Below the pieces are notes generated by a model. That model was not told the DNA's origin. It ran no database searches and saw nothing but the letters and a program-made list of their open reading frames with translations. A program made the position numbers and the translations under genes. Positions 49,101-60,767 of a DNA stretch of 64,000 bases are shown piece by piece (the stretch's first letter is position 1; each line of letters opens with the position of its first letter). This stretch comes from Atopsyche davidsoni (lineage: Eukaryota > Arthropoda > Insecta > Trichoptera > Hydrobiosidae): the NCBI GenBank assembly GCA_022113835.1, contig JAILWY010000018.1:19553501-19617500 (forward strand). The letters are read 5' to 3'.

Positions 49101-50003
49101 AAAAAAATTGATGCTTCGTTTTTCTGGTGAAATAGAATGTCTCCCTGAAATTTCATTTCCCACTTTAAACGGTATGAGAATTTATTTTTCGAAAAAAATT
49201 TATTCCATGTTCAATATTTTTGATAGGGAGTGCTCGGTAGAATTCCATTTCAATATTTTAAGTAAAATACTAATGTGATACTTAGTTTTTTCATTTGATA
49301 ATACCGTAATGATTGGTGAAACCGGTCACCAATAAAATTCCATGAGTGAAAAAATCACTAAAGTATTTTATTTTAAATATTTAAATGTTTTCCCTTTTTA
49401 TTTCTCTTGAATTTATAGTTCTATCAAACTATAGTTTGGTATTTGACCTCCCTAATGATTCACCAAATGGTCTTGTCACTGCTGTGGATTTTTTAAAAAA
49501 TTTAAAGTACAATAATGCCTTTTAAACAGTTTATTTAAATTTCAGGCAAACTACTAGAAATGAATGACTCTGAGAATGGCGAAAATGGCGACCAATCAGG
49601 TGACAATTCTTCATTCCGGGGCAAGGACGGCGACACTTCAGGCAACAGCGATATCCCTTCCTCTCCGAGAGCGGTGCCTCTCAACTCTTTAGCTTTTAAC
49701 CAATTATTGAATAATTCTAGTGAAACAAGTGAACTGCTAGTGAGAAAGACAATACGGCTGTCTACCGATTCTGACCATCGGGGCAAGCCGCAAAGTGATA
49801 TAGTGAAGGATATCCAAAACTCCCTCATGAAAAACAGAGTGAATAATGAAAAGAAAAGTTTTAACATCGTACTCTCGTCGAGCAGTGACAGTTCCGGTAT
49901 CTTTGATAACTCTTCGGTTTCGCTGAAGAACAGGAGATGTAGCAAAGCTGAAGCGGACGGTGCTGTGGAGACAAAGAAACTGAAGCTAGATGACAGTAAT
50001 TGA
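37444..50003 (+). CDS. velo: SENP6/SENP7-type SUMO protease (veloren homologue)
   Basis: Twenty-three exons, 1627 aa: 37444-37584, 38135-38311, 38947-39054, 39844-41093, 41547-41671, 42345-42496, 43166-43288, 43508-43740, 43885-43995, 44082-44154, 44466-44579, 44659-44809, 45944-46059, 46216-46417, 46580-46820, 46963-47214, 47295-47521, 47922-48040, 48118-48239, 48471-48567, 48647-48769, 49003-49171, 49546-50003. The C-terminal Ulp1 (C48) domain has His1234 (NCHWFLAI), Asp1353 (LIFDSL), Gln about 1400 and Cys1406 (NNFTDCG). An acidic insert between His and Asp is typical of SENP6/7, which trim poly-SUMO chains. N-terminal half: low complexity, rich in Gln and Pro, with 25 Gln at 40027-40101, a four-Cys zinc motif at residues 755-771, and SUMO-interacting motifs [11 protein letters not shown] (about 850) and IVL-SSSSD (about 1583). 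Joining both halves into one gene rests on matching phases and the shared SUMO theme. An AATAAA is at 50497-50502. Confidence 0.9.
39615..39690 (+). repeat. tRNA-derived SINE or pseudo-tRNA
   Basis: Both internal pol III promoter boxes are present: TTAGCATAGTTGG (A box) and GGTTCGAATCCC (B box), about 40 bp apart. The ends do not form a good acceptor stem and the T-stem has a mismatch, so this is a tRNA-like element, not a working tRNA. It lies in intron 3 of the SENP6/7 gene. Confidence 0.55.
40027..40101 (+). repeat. CAG/CAA repeat coding for 25 glutamines
   Basis: Twenty-five consecutive Gln codons (14 CAG, 11 CAA, interspersed) in exon 4 of the SENP6/7 gene, flanked by Leu- and His-interrupted Gln stretches. 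The mixture of codons should limit slippage. The antisense open frames across it are artefacts of the repeat. Confidence 0.95.
41144..41198 (+). repeat. Dispersed repeat R2, copy 2
   Basis: Second copy of the 35624-35678 sequence, 50 bp downstream of exon 4 of the SENP6/7 gene. The two copies lie on either side of the first four coding exons in the same orientation. Confidence 0.7.
43093..43132. repeat. Perfect 18-bp inverted repeat with 4-base loop
   Basis: TTTCTTATGAATACAAAT (43093-43110) is followed by CATT and then its exact reverse complement (43115-43132). It ends 33 bp before SENP6/7 exon 7 (43166), in the zone normally used for branch point and polypyrimidine tract. Confidence 0.9.
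45150..45311 (+). promoter_or_regulatory. velo: Internal promoter and alternative first exon of the SENP6/7 gene
   Basis: Inside the 1.1-kb intron before exon 13, 45178-45232 is a compact GC- and CpG-rich block (GAGCGCCGAGCGCCGCGG) that includes GGCCATGTTGG, a YY1-like match. At 45281 an ATG opens ten codons ([10 protein letters not shown]) plus one base, ending at a donor CAG|GTG (exon end 45311). Exon 13 begins in exactly the phase needed, so splicing 45311 to 45944 reads on as [10 protein letters not shown]. This predicts a shorter protease lacking the Gln-rich half, the zinc motif and the first SUMO-interacting motif. Sequence and phase are observed; use of the promoter is inference. Confidence 0.5.
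49227..49375 (+). repeat. Short interspersed element with GGTGAAACCGGTC core, copy 2
   Basis: Same order of parts as 31019-31200: GGTAGAATTCCATTTC and AATATTTTAAG, GTGATACTTAGTTTTTTC, then GGTGAAACCGGTCACCAATA (49315-49334), then GTGAAAAAATCACT and AAAGTATTTTATTTT. It sits in the last intron of the SENP6/7 gene. Confidence 0.65.
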
Positions 50004-52261
50004 TACCTGGGATGGGGCGGTCATTTTATTGTTTGACTGGGTCAATCTGGCTTTTGATGTAAATTATCTATGTAGACCACTATGTAAATACATTCATTCA
50101 ATAGAATTGTATCTAATATTTTATATTAAAACTATTAAACGTACAACATGTCAAACCATTTTTTAAATTGAAAATCCCGTTAGTCCTCGATCTCGCAATT
50201 TTTTAAATCATTTTAAAAAAATTATACTTTATAAAAATTCATATTTTATTCAGCATTTGCCAAAACTTGTTTATTCAATTAAGTTTTGCATTGTTGAAAT
50301 TTTATCTCTCAGTGGAGTTCTGTGTTGTTGAGGAAAGGGAAATTATTCCATCTTAACAAAAGTAATCATCAGGCTTTATTTTACATGTTATTTATTTTAA
50401 TATATTACTAAAACTTTCAACTTCTGTGATTCATATACTTTACTAGTTTACTAGCTGCCTCATCTGTCATCTCTGTATTTGTGTCGAAATATTAACAATA
50501 AATTAACCGTCACACATACTTCTCCTCGCATTTTTTGTAATATTTCTGCCCTTTCCTTGATACCACTGGGTTGTTTTTATTTTTATTGAACACTTACATT
50601 TTTTTATGTAAATTATGCGTTAATTTTTTTTAAAATAATGTTACATATGAAATTATTTTTTAAATATAATCAATTGGCTGAACTTTGAATACATTTCTTT
50701 TAATTTTGAAATCTTACCAATTTTATATTTGATGAACATCATCTGGGAAATTAAGAGTAAGTATCAGCCTCGAACTGAAACCATATAAAATCATTATATT
50801 TTAATAATGATTATATATATTTTTTAAAATACTGTTTATATGCGAATAATTTTTATTTCATGCTATCCTTAAAAAAAACGAATCATCAATTTTCTTGTGA
50901 TGGATGCTAATCTGATAATGATAGATGTTGTATTTCTATAATAATACTGATAAGAAGATGTAAGTAAAAGTACAATTTTGACCAAGTATTATTTGAATTT
51001 TATTTTGTTAAATAACAAATCTTACAAGTAGTATAGGCTGACATCCACAAGCATAATTTTTCCTCACATTGTAAATACCACCTATCTTTTTTCATCTAAA
51101 ATAAAAAGGAAGTATCTCAAAAAAATAATCCTGGTCATGAATAATTCTAATAAATATGTAAGTATAAAAAACGAACAACTTTATTAGATGTAAGTATACA
51201 TATAAATAAAAATAAAATACTTATTTATACTTAAAAATTCCAGTGAATTAATTGCTTCATTTTATAAAAAAATTATTTTCCTTACTATATTACTAAAATA
51301 ATACTTACTGAATAATATATAAAAGTTTTTGATACATACAAATCAAAAATGATACTGCTTTTCGTAATTAATCAAAATTTAATTAAATGTTTTTGCATTT
51401 GAAAAAAAATGTTTCTGACCCCTGAATGTAAATATACAAAGTACTGATAACAGCTTTTTCTTAGGTTATGTTTTCGAAAACCGGTTAATTTTGAGGTTAT
51501 GTTGATGATCACGTGGCATTGTTGTGACAGAAATTTCTGTCATTTTGCTATCCGTTACGTCACGAAAAAAACTATGTTCACATGTGCACTTGTGAGGCTA
51601 ATATGCTTTCAATACATAATATTTAACTTTTATTTCACCTTAGAATCATTAGATATACTTCAAATAGTGGAAACATACTTCAAAAGTCCTTTTTTCATTT
51701 ACTAGAAAGGAAATAATATTTTAATATACATAACCTCACTTAAATCCGTTAAGGCGTGACCTTGGATAATTCGAACTTCCCGCCATTCTGTGAATGCGTT
51801 CCGATTTTAGCTATAGACAAAAGCATGTTGTTTCTTTCGCTCTCTCGAAATAAATATTTTTTGTCTCTTTTTAGTACTATTCAAAGCTTTGATGGTTTTC
51901 ATTGGTAACGGATGAAACTGGAAATTTTTGTAAGAAATTTACTGTCGGAAATTTTAGTTAGCAAACTAGTCGTAGAGCTCTGAGTCTCTGGAGTCCGAGA
52001 GTTTTTTTTAATGAAAATGCATATGGTCATCTCAAGAACTTTAGACGTTTCGCATTACTTTACTTAGCGTTTCATACTGTCACCGCTGATATATGTGAAA
52101 TTGAAAATCGATCACTTTGTTTTTGTTGCTAAGGATTTTTACTTCACCGTCGATATTTACAGTGTTTGTTTATTATACGCTGAAGTTTCAGACTCCCAAA
52201 AGTTCAGCAACCGGGTGGTATAAATGTCAAAATTCAGTTTGGCGAATTTTTGATTATAAAA
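50004..52261. other. Interval between SENP6/7 and CCDC6
   Basis: Holds the SENP6/7 3' UTR (AATAAA at 50497-50502), about 1.2 kb of very AT-rich DNA, and from about 51740 a more mixed stretch that is probably the CCDC6 promoter and 5' UTR. No independent gene seen; the 68-codon frame at 51499-51705 has no recognisable feature. Confidence 0.55.
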
Positions 52262-52286
52262 ATGGATGGAAATACAATACAACCTG
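52262..52286 (+). other. Candidate upstream coding exon of CCDC6
   Basis: An ATG at 52262 opens eight codons (MDGNTIQP) plus one base before a good donor (G|GTGAGT). CCDC6 exon 1 begins after an acceptor (TTTTTAG ending 54230) with 11 nt before its own conserved ATG. Joined, the frame reads VEVK and then that Met, so the splice would add 12 residues in frame. Human CCDC6 starts at the equivalent of the internal Met, so this exon may be 5' UTR in practice. Confidence 0.45.
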
Positions 52287-54092
52287 GTGAGTGTTATGTT
52301 TCCACATGCTTAAGTTTAACTAAACTATTTGATGGCCGTATCCTTTACCAATCCTTGCCTAAAATTGAAACGTCGTGGGTTGTTTTCACGACTAGGTACA
52401 TGATGTCCGAACGTATAAATGTACATTTAAGGTTATTTTTCATACTTGTATATAATATTTTTGATCATCAGACCTTTTTTATACTTAATACAACTTGATA
52501 AGAAACGAAGGAATGTTTTAAGGTCGTTTTACATTGTAACTATTATTTTGTTTGATATCTCGTGGTTAAATAAAACTCCCTGAAAAATAAAATATGATGT
52601 GTCACTAATCGTTATCGTTAAATTAACATTTATTTGGTGTATTCTCTGATTTTGATTAGCTTAATAAAACCATTTTTGTTACAATTATTTATTATCCAAA
52701 GATTTCCCCAGAAAATCTCAAAGAATTGATTGCCTCTGTTAAATATACGAAGGTATGTTTTTTTTGTTTTGGGTAGCATTAACAAAGGTTTATTAAATTA
52801 ACTATTCGTTTGAATATTAGGATTAGTAATATTGAACAAATATAGAAAATTTGCTGCCACGAATATTGCACAAGTTTCCATGACAATTAGGTTATCATTT
52901 TCAATATGTCTTTAAGTAAGTTCTTATATAATTATGTATGAATGATTTTATTAAGGTGTTTTCTATATTGAATTTATTTTTATTTTAACATACTGAGCAA
53001 GTGCTTAACACCTTTTGAGGTCCTGCAATATTTAACATTTCGTTGACAGCTCATGGTAAAAACCAACTATTTAACGGACAAACCTACTAATATGCACTCA
53101 ATAGTTTTTTCATGCACTATTTGCGTACACTAGTTATATTATTTCCAAACAATATTTAAATTGAATCTAATAAAAATACATATAAATGGGAAAAGGTAAA
53201 ATAGCATAATTGTGTAATGGAGATGGACTAGAATGTAAAATAATGTTATAACAGTAATTTTACAGATTTTTATGACTGAAATATATTCATCTCAATTCTT
53301 TTTGAGTTGACATTATTATCAGACATATGTAAAATAATGCGACAGATTGAAATTACAAGTCAGCTTTGACAGTGTATTGGTTAAGAATGATTATTTCTAC
53401 AAGTAAATTATAATTATTATGGATTATTTTGGCATGCAGAGAAATTACAATGATTGATCGTTGAAGATAATGTTATTTACTTAAAATACATAGAAATTTT
53501 TCAGTGTTGATAATTTTTCTACATGCAATTAAAATATATTCAGCAATAGTGAAATTAGTAGTATAGTTATGGGTTGTATCGTAGGTTATAAAAATCACAC
53601 TTGATATCTTGCTGATAAAATGCCATATGCATCGATTCATTTGATCTGAGGGTTTGCAAGTTTGACCTCTATTTCGACAGAGGAATCCCAAACTGATGTA
53701 ATTGAAATCATGGTTGTTTCACTGTAGTAAAAAGTATTTGTTTGATAAGATATGTATGCAGGGAAAATTATTTATTTAAAAAAAATAAGGCGTGGTTATG
53801 GGACTTTATTTGAAAATATAAATATGAAAATGGTGGCTGCCATTTAAGATATTTTTCATTCAAGGCTGAATTTGTGTGCAAGATTGTATTGTATTGGATC
53901 TTTTATGATAAATATTACTTTATGCACAAATTTATACAAAATCAACCACTCATAAAAACGAGCTTGTGATAACTCTTGAAAGCAATAATTTTACCAATAT
54001 GTTCAATGAATGGTGATATCAATGATTATAAACATTTAAAAAAATTAATTGTTTTACTCGTGCAGGTTTTAGTGTTAACAATGTGATTTGTT

Positions 54093-54140
54093 ATTCTGCA
54101 CCTACAGAGCCATGATCGCTGAATGATGGGTTCGATTTCC
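54093..54140 (+). repeat. tRNA-like B-box fragment
   Basis: GGGTTCGATTTCCACC resembles a pol III B box with a partial T-arm, just upstream of CCDC6 exon 1. No convincing A box precedes it. Possibly the 3' part of a tRNA-derived SINE. Confidence 0.3.
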
Positions 54141-54241
54141 ACCTTTACTTGCTTTTCACCAATTATCTCTTTGTTTCATGTGTGAATTATAAACCTTGAA
54201 ACATAATGAAGTATAATTGCATATTTTTAGTTGAAGTGAAG

Positions 54242-57200
54242 ATGGTGGACTCAGCATCGGAGAGTGATTCAAATTCCTTGGAAGGTGGAGCTATCATGCT
54301 GCCCCCCAGCCCAATATCTCGGGACCAATTGCAGAAACGCATTGACTCTCTTCAACAGCAGAACAGGTAATGTTGTAGCTGAATTCAAGGCTTGTTGATA
54401 TTATAAACTATTCCAATGGGGTTTCATTTATTCATTGCTGCTCATATTATCAAGTATTATGTTATTCAACAGTTCAATTGATTATTTCATTTTTGTTTTT
54501 TTAGGGTCTTAAAAGTAGAACTAGAAACCTACAAAATACGAGTAAAATCACTACAAGAAGAAAATCGAACACTGAGACAGGCTTCAGTCAGCATAGTGAG
54601 TGTACATTCATAATTTATTACATTGAACTTTGTGTTTGCATTGAGATTTGTGTTTGTTTGATTTTTAATTTTTTTATTATTTTGCAGCAAGCCAAAGCTG
54701 AACAGGAAGAAGAATACATTTCTAATACACTTCTGAAGAAAATCCAAGCACTGAAGAAGGAAAAAGAGTCTTTGGCTCACAGCTACGAACGGGAGGAGGA
54801 GTGCCTTACCAACGATCTATCGAGGAAACTCAATCAGGTTCGTTTGCCAATTCTTATACCCAAAGTACTATGAACTTAATATATCTTCTCTAGGCTGTTT
54901 ATAAAAAGTAAAAGAGTAAAAACACAAAAATATTACATTATTTTTTTGTCATCAAAATCCCATGAAAATTAATTAAAATTTCATGTGTGAAACATTGAAA
55001 TATTGTTTTTTAATTTTTAGCTTCGTCAAGAGAAATGTCGTCTGGAGCAAACGCTGGAGCAGGAGCAGGAGTGCTTGGTTAACAAGTTAATGCGCAAAAT
55101 TGAGAAACTGGAAGCTGAAACTCTTGCTAAACAAACTAATCTCGAACAACTTCGCAGAGAAAAGGTGTTGTACAATGCAAAATATTCACTCAATTACCTC
55201 CCAAGATCTCTAGTGTTTTTTGTCTGTATAATTAACTTTACCGTCTTGCAATCTCAGTGTAAGAAAATATTTTCTGAAATTGAATGTTTTGCGCAGGTGG
55301 AGCTAGAGAACACTCTGGAGCAAGAACAAGAAGCTCTGGTAAACCGACTGTGGAAGAGAATGGATAAGCTAGAAGCAGAGAAGCGTTCCCTGCAGATCCG
55401 TCTGGACCAGCCTGTCACTGACTCTGCTCTCCCTAGGTACCTTTCAATATCCTCACTATCAACACTTAACGCAATAATTGTATTTGTCTCGTGTATTGTA
55501 GCATAGTTTTAGGGGTTCACTTTAATTCTCATCTAAAGTGCTCCTAGATTGTAGTGGTATAAAAAATAGTTTTGCCATGTGATTGTGGGTTAGGTATCGG
55601 GCAATGTAACTATATATGTTATTTATATTTCGGTTTTAATCACATAAAAAGAATAATGAAATGATCTTATAATTGTTTCATGTGCTCAAAATTACGGAAC
55701 ATATTATATCAAACTCCTACCTTGTGTCTTATTCACATACATTTTTATTTTGAGGAAGGACACAAACACTTCATAGTCATGTCCTAATGTCTGAAAGCAA
55801 TTTTTTGAATTGTAAAAATATTTAATATAATTGTTATTTCATTTTAGTGATATTAGTAATGGAGACACTGCTTCCAACCTTAGTAATCACATACAAACTT
55901 TAAGGTCTGAAGTTTTAAAATTGCGGTAAGTGCTTTTACTATTATATTATTTTGTTCTTTTTAAATGTACATATATTTTTTTTATGAGAAATAATTTGTA
56001 TAAAGATAGAAATATGCATAAAAAACCTTATATTAAAATAAAAAATTACTTTGTGTAGACAATTTTTTTCAATGTTGTAAAATTTATGCATTGCTATAAA
56101 AATATAAAATATCAAATTGTAAAGAAAGCAATCTTAACTTTTTTAATTTAAAAAAAAATCTTTATTATAAATGAATTTCCATTTAAATTAAACTGCATTG
56201 CTTACTTTTTTCATAAAAGTTATTTAAACACAATTGAACTTTTTTAGGAATCAATTAACATTGTCTCAGAACGAAAGCAAAGAAAAAATGCAACGTTATG
56301 CCATGGAAGAGAAAAGCATCCGTGAGGAAAATCTTCGCCTTCAAAGAAAATTGCAACTAGAGGTAAACTTATATGTCCATTCTCACTTATTATCTTATCA
56401 CAAATGCATTATCAACACCGTATCTTGTAATTTGTTTGCTTCAGTTAAATAATAGAACACGGGAACAACAGAATCTCCCTTGCTATTTTTTAATCTTTTA
56501 TATTTTGAGAATTGGGTTATGGTGATTTTATCTTTCAACCACTTTGGAACTTCAGAAAATGTGTGGTTATAGACTCCTCGTGTTTAGATTGTCTATGTTT
56601 GGATATCTTCTGCTTTAAGAATAGATATGAAAAAAAACACTAAGCGGAAAAAGAGCTAAAGCGACACCAAAGCATTATGTCATATATGAAAGAGTGATAG
56701 AGACATCATTGTGGCGCATGTGATGAGACATGCGCATAGATGCAGTGGTGCACATGATTCAGTGCCCTGTCACCAGTTATTGATATTAATCCTGCCTGGA
56801 GTCAGTTGAAACCTTACCTTGGCATTACTGATTTGAAAGACACGCATGTTTTCCAACGTGGCTTTCTACTTACCATTGTTGTATCCATGTAGGTAAGAAG
56901 AATTGGGCCATTAACCATATGCTTAATTTGATATTCCAGGTGGAGCGCCGAGAGGCCTTGTGCCGCCACCTGTCAGAAAGCGAATCTTCTCTGGAGATGG
57001 AGGAAGAGCGCCAGTTCAATGAGTGCCTTCAAAATGTGAGTCCTTGTCAAATCTTTGACTAAGGTGTTTTTAATGTGGATTGATGTATGTATTGTTTCAA
57101 AACTCATTGTAATATTATAAAGAGTTTATAGAATTTTACTAAATTTTTATTTTTATTATAATTTTCTTTTAAATTCATCATTGAAATATTTGCTATTCTT

Positions 57201-59704
57201 AAAATTATGATTCTTTTCTTAGTTTGCACTGTGACGTTGAAACATTGTATATACACTTTATTTATCATAATCACAAATATATGAAATGCTTATGGCCTGT
57301 GTCTTCTAAAATCATAAAGAACAATTCCATACGAATCATCTATTTTTGCTTTCAGCATGTTTGTAAGTACATACTTGGATAAATTTGTACAGAATTTTCA
57401 TATTTCATGCTTATAATATTTTACACTGTATTCATAAAATATTCATGAATTCATTTCATTTATAGCACAGCTTTGACTCATCCAAACTTTCACCACCGCA
57501 TTTTCTTGAAATTTTTTTTTGATTACATACAATTCAACAACTCTCTTTTGGCTTTAATTTTGATGGCAAATACTAATTCTGGTTTACAAATGATCGCTGA
57601 CTTACAAATCTAATATCACTGCTGCTAAATGTTTTTAGTTAAAATAATAAAAAAAGACTTGTTCTGATTTGGTTGATCAGATTTTTGTGTATGAAAATTT
57701 TTAACCTATGTTGTTGCTGCTACAGTATTTCCATAATTTTGAAACTGAAAAAGACACAGTGTGAGTTGTACTTAATTAAATGTAAGTCAAGGTTGTGTAT
57801 CCAAAAATTTGTGTATTTTTTACATGAGTCATGTATATAAGAATTTGAATCACTCTTCAGAGTAGAGGTTAGTAATTCTGTGTGGTGTTAAGTTGATGTG
57901 ACCCTTAACCAGTGGCGTGCAGTGAGCTAAAAATCTGAGCAAGTGGTTTAATTCACTGAATATAAAATAAGATTAACTTTAACGTAAATATACTAAAATA
58001 TGTACGTTTGAAATGCTTAAAAGATATTTTGGGGCAAGCAATGCATTATTGCTTGTATGCACTGCACGGCACTGTCCTTCACGTATCCCCGACGTAGCTT
58101 AATGAGTTGCTTGTGCACCGCTTGTGTTGGCGTGTAGCGTTCCCGCGCTCTGTCCTCGCCCTCCCCAGGTGCCTCCCGACCACTTTCGCCTCAGCCGCAT
58201 GTTCGCTGCTTCCACCATCCTTCACAGGTACAAGACGGCACTCAACAGCAATCAGTTTGCATAGAGTTGTCTTGTGTGCACTATTTATTCACTGTTTTCA
58301 AAACGAGACAAGAAATAAACGAAATGTTACAGGTTACGAGTGGCTCTGCTTTGTACGCCTATTGCAAATTTATATGTAATGCTTAAAATTTTCGCCAAGT
58401 TGCAAGAATAAGGTTATTGGAAAAAGTTAAGGTTTCGGACTGCAATACCCAGGGAGTGTAGGTTCAAGTCCCACCCCACCTGTGTCCTGAAAATTTTATT
58501 GTCTTACATGTGTGTACCTTAAAACATATTGTTAACACCATAAAAGGATATGGATCTATGGCTGGACTATGTTGCTTTTTTAATATGTCTTGGTTTATTA
58601 CTTGCCTCGCTTTAATATAACTAATAATCCACTGTGGTATTTTCAAATTGGTTGATAACTTCATGGTTTGCTTTTCTTTTTAATTCATTGGGTTCAAAAT
58701 AAATTAATGGCATACTATTTTGTTGACTCACAACATGTTAATTACTATAAACAAAAAAAATGAAAATGTTTGAAACATTTATATTTTCATTTACATTATA
58801 TTTTGATGAACCTCAACTTCACAATCAATCACTAATGATTGAATAATGAAGCCTGCTCACCACATCTTCATCTGCTGTCTCTTTTTAATTTTTTCTGCAT
58901 ACTCCAATAAGATTGCTATAAATAAATGATTGCCTTTTCTAGCACCACGGGGCGCAGTGCTGTGCTGTTTTAGCCGGAGTTTTCCATTCCAGCAACGCCT
59001 CCAGCCCGGCTGGTCATCTGCCGGTCAGTCTACAACTATTCATATTGCATGCTTCTTCTCAAAAACATTTTTACAAAATTTGACACTTGGTATAAAAAAT
59101 GAATATACATATTTTTTTTAAAGTGATATTTATTGGGGTTATCTGTGTCGCAGTGAAAAAAAAATGCAGCAGGGTCGCACTATCAAGTCTCGAGAGTGGT
59201 GAAGCTGAAACATCATTAACTAACTGAGTCCAATAGAGTCCTGTGCATGTGATCAAGCTTATATGGTTGACAAATTTTTAAATAACTGAGACATGGATAA
59301 CATCTAAGATTTAAAAACCTACCGGATTGGTATTTTTCACCTCTTTTAAAACCTTGGTACAAATTTTACAACTTCCTAAATGATGCATTTTTTATTTTTG
59401 GAGATACATGTGCTGGGTGCCCACCAATGACTTATGTCAATTATTTAAAATAGCTGCTTGGGCTTCAATTCAAGTTTTTTTAGAAATCCCTCAATGTAAT
59501 TATTTTTGTCCACAGATGCGCCGTCCTTGTGATCGCTTTGTGAAGCCGGCTATTCCTTCGGTCTCTGCAGGAGTACTCGGCTTTCCACCATCTGCTCCCG
59601 TTCTTACCCCCGCTCCCGCCCCACAAGTCCCCACCGCTGTCGCTGCCGCCCCTCCCCTGTCCCCACAGCCGGCCAGTCCCATGGACACCTCCAACAAGGA
59701 CTAA
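54242..59704 (+). CDS. CCDC6: Coiled-coil domain-containing protein 6
   Basis: Eleven exons (54242-54366, 54505-54595, 54688-54837, 55021-55164, 55297-55436, 55848-55925, 56248-56362, 56940-57035, 58169-58227, 58993-59023, 59516-59704) encode 405 aa. [10 protein letters not shown] matches the start of human CCDC6. Residues about 30-310 are heptad coiled coil with family blocks [40 protein letters not shown] and [19 protein letters not shown]. The tail is rich in Pro and Ala and ends MDTSNKD; vertebrates also have a Pro-rich tail, but this one is shorter. In mammals CCDC6 is a phosphoprotein linked to the DNA-damage checkpoint and is best known as the RET fusion partner. The last three exons, one of only 31 bp, are joined by phase agreement and are less certain than the coiled-coil exons. 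An acceptor at 58942 offers an alternative ending with an early stop. Confidence 0.92.
57910..58074. mobile_element. hAT-like MITE in a CCDC6 intron
   Basis: The element begins CAGTGGCGTGCAGTG and ends CTGCACGGCACTG, which are imperfect terminal inverted repeats of about 15 bp. The flanking octamers CCCTTAAC (57902-57909) and TCCTTCAC (58075-58082) agree at six of eight bases, as expected for a decayed 8-bp hAT target duplication. Length 165 bp, no coding capacity. It ends 94 bp before CCDC6 exon 9. Confidence 0.6.
58405..58480 (+). repeat. tRNA-derived element (Leu-like, degenerate)
   Basis: GGTTTCGGACTGCAATACCC followed by GGTTCAAGTCCCACC resembles the anticodon region and B box of a tRNA. 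The A-box part is poorly preserved. It lies in a CCDC6 intron and is probably a SINE remnant. Confidence 0.4.
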
Positions 59705-60375
59705 CCGAGTGCCTAGTCCCATTCTGCACAACAAACTTCTCCCTTTTAACAGTAGTCATTGTTTGCCACCTTGAACGAACCCTATACTGATAAATTTGTT
59801 ATAATCAGATTTCCATGACTACATCCTTCTAGAAATCCTAGTAAAAATTCACTTCACAAGTGCATTTATACCACAACAGTAAAGTTAATAACTTTTAATA
59901 TTGAATTATGCAAATGCTCGCACTGTTAGTATCTGATAAGATGCATGCCTCTGCGATAGAGAGCGCACTCTATCAGTTGCTAAATAAGGCCATTCTGGGG
60001 TAAAGTCTGCTTGTGGCAGTCTGTTGGTAAGATTTATTTTGGGATAGGCTTCGTTTCGAAGAAGATACACACAGGAGTATTGATCGATGTTTCTTAATAT
60101 GACATGGCCAATTGTCAACTGCCATTAGACAATTGGTAGTCACTGGATGCGGGCCAGCTCCACCTGGTTACAGGGTGTGTAGACTTGCAGCCGATGTCAT
60201 TGTTTTTATTCCATAATGGATGCTTGGCATGGAGCCGATTTGTGAAACTAAGTTTCGATAGCTCTTTAAAATAAATTGTTCATCAGGATATATTTGCCTT
60301 GTTTTTACAAGAGCGTTATTGTGTCATTTGTGAAATTTTATTTTTATGTGTCATGATAGTTATTTTTATGTAATA

Positions 60376-60767
60376 CAGTGGTACCTTAATAATCATTTAT
60401 CCTTATTTGGACGTAACAATGCATACTCATACCTCTGCTGTGTCTGCACTACGCCGTCCATGGCCTTGAATAGTTTTGTATGTAAACAAGTAGAATATAA
60501 TGGACATCGCACTCAGTGTGGTCAGGTACTTGTTGTGGGTATGAAAAATTTCCAAACATTATTCAGCCCAACAGAGTTCCTCAATATTGTAAAGTGCCCT
60601 TAAAATTTATTTATTCCTTTACTTAGTATTTTTGACAGAAAATACTTGGTGTCATTATCTTATTGAATTTTGAAAATCAATATGTGAATAATTGATAAAA
60701 ATTAATGCAGAATTCATTGAACTTCCATTTTGTTGGAATGACGCTGTGTAGTTTAGAGGTCCCACTG
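60376..60767. mobile_element. pogo/Tigger-like non-autonomous element
   Basis: The ends are CAGTGGTACCT and AGGTCCCACTG, a terminal inverted repeat with one mismatch in the first 11 bases, and each end is bordered by TA (60374-60375 and 60768-60769) as in Tc1/mariner-pogo insertions. Length 392 bp. The interior has no transposase; an 85-codon frame running in from 60346 shows no DDE signature. Confidence 0.55.
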
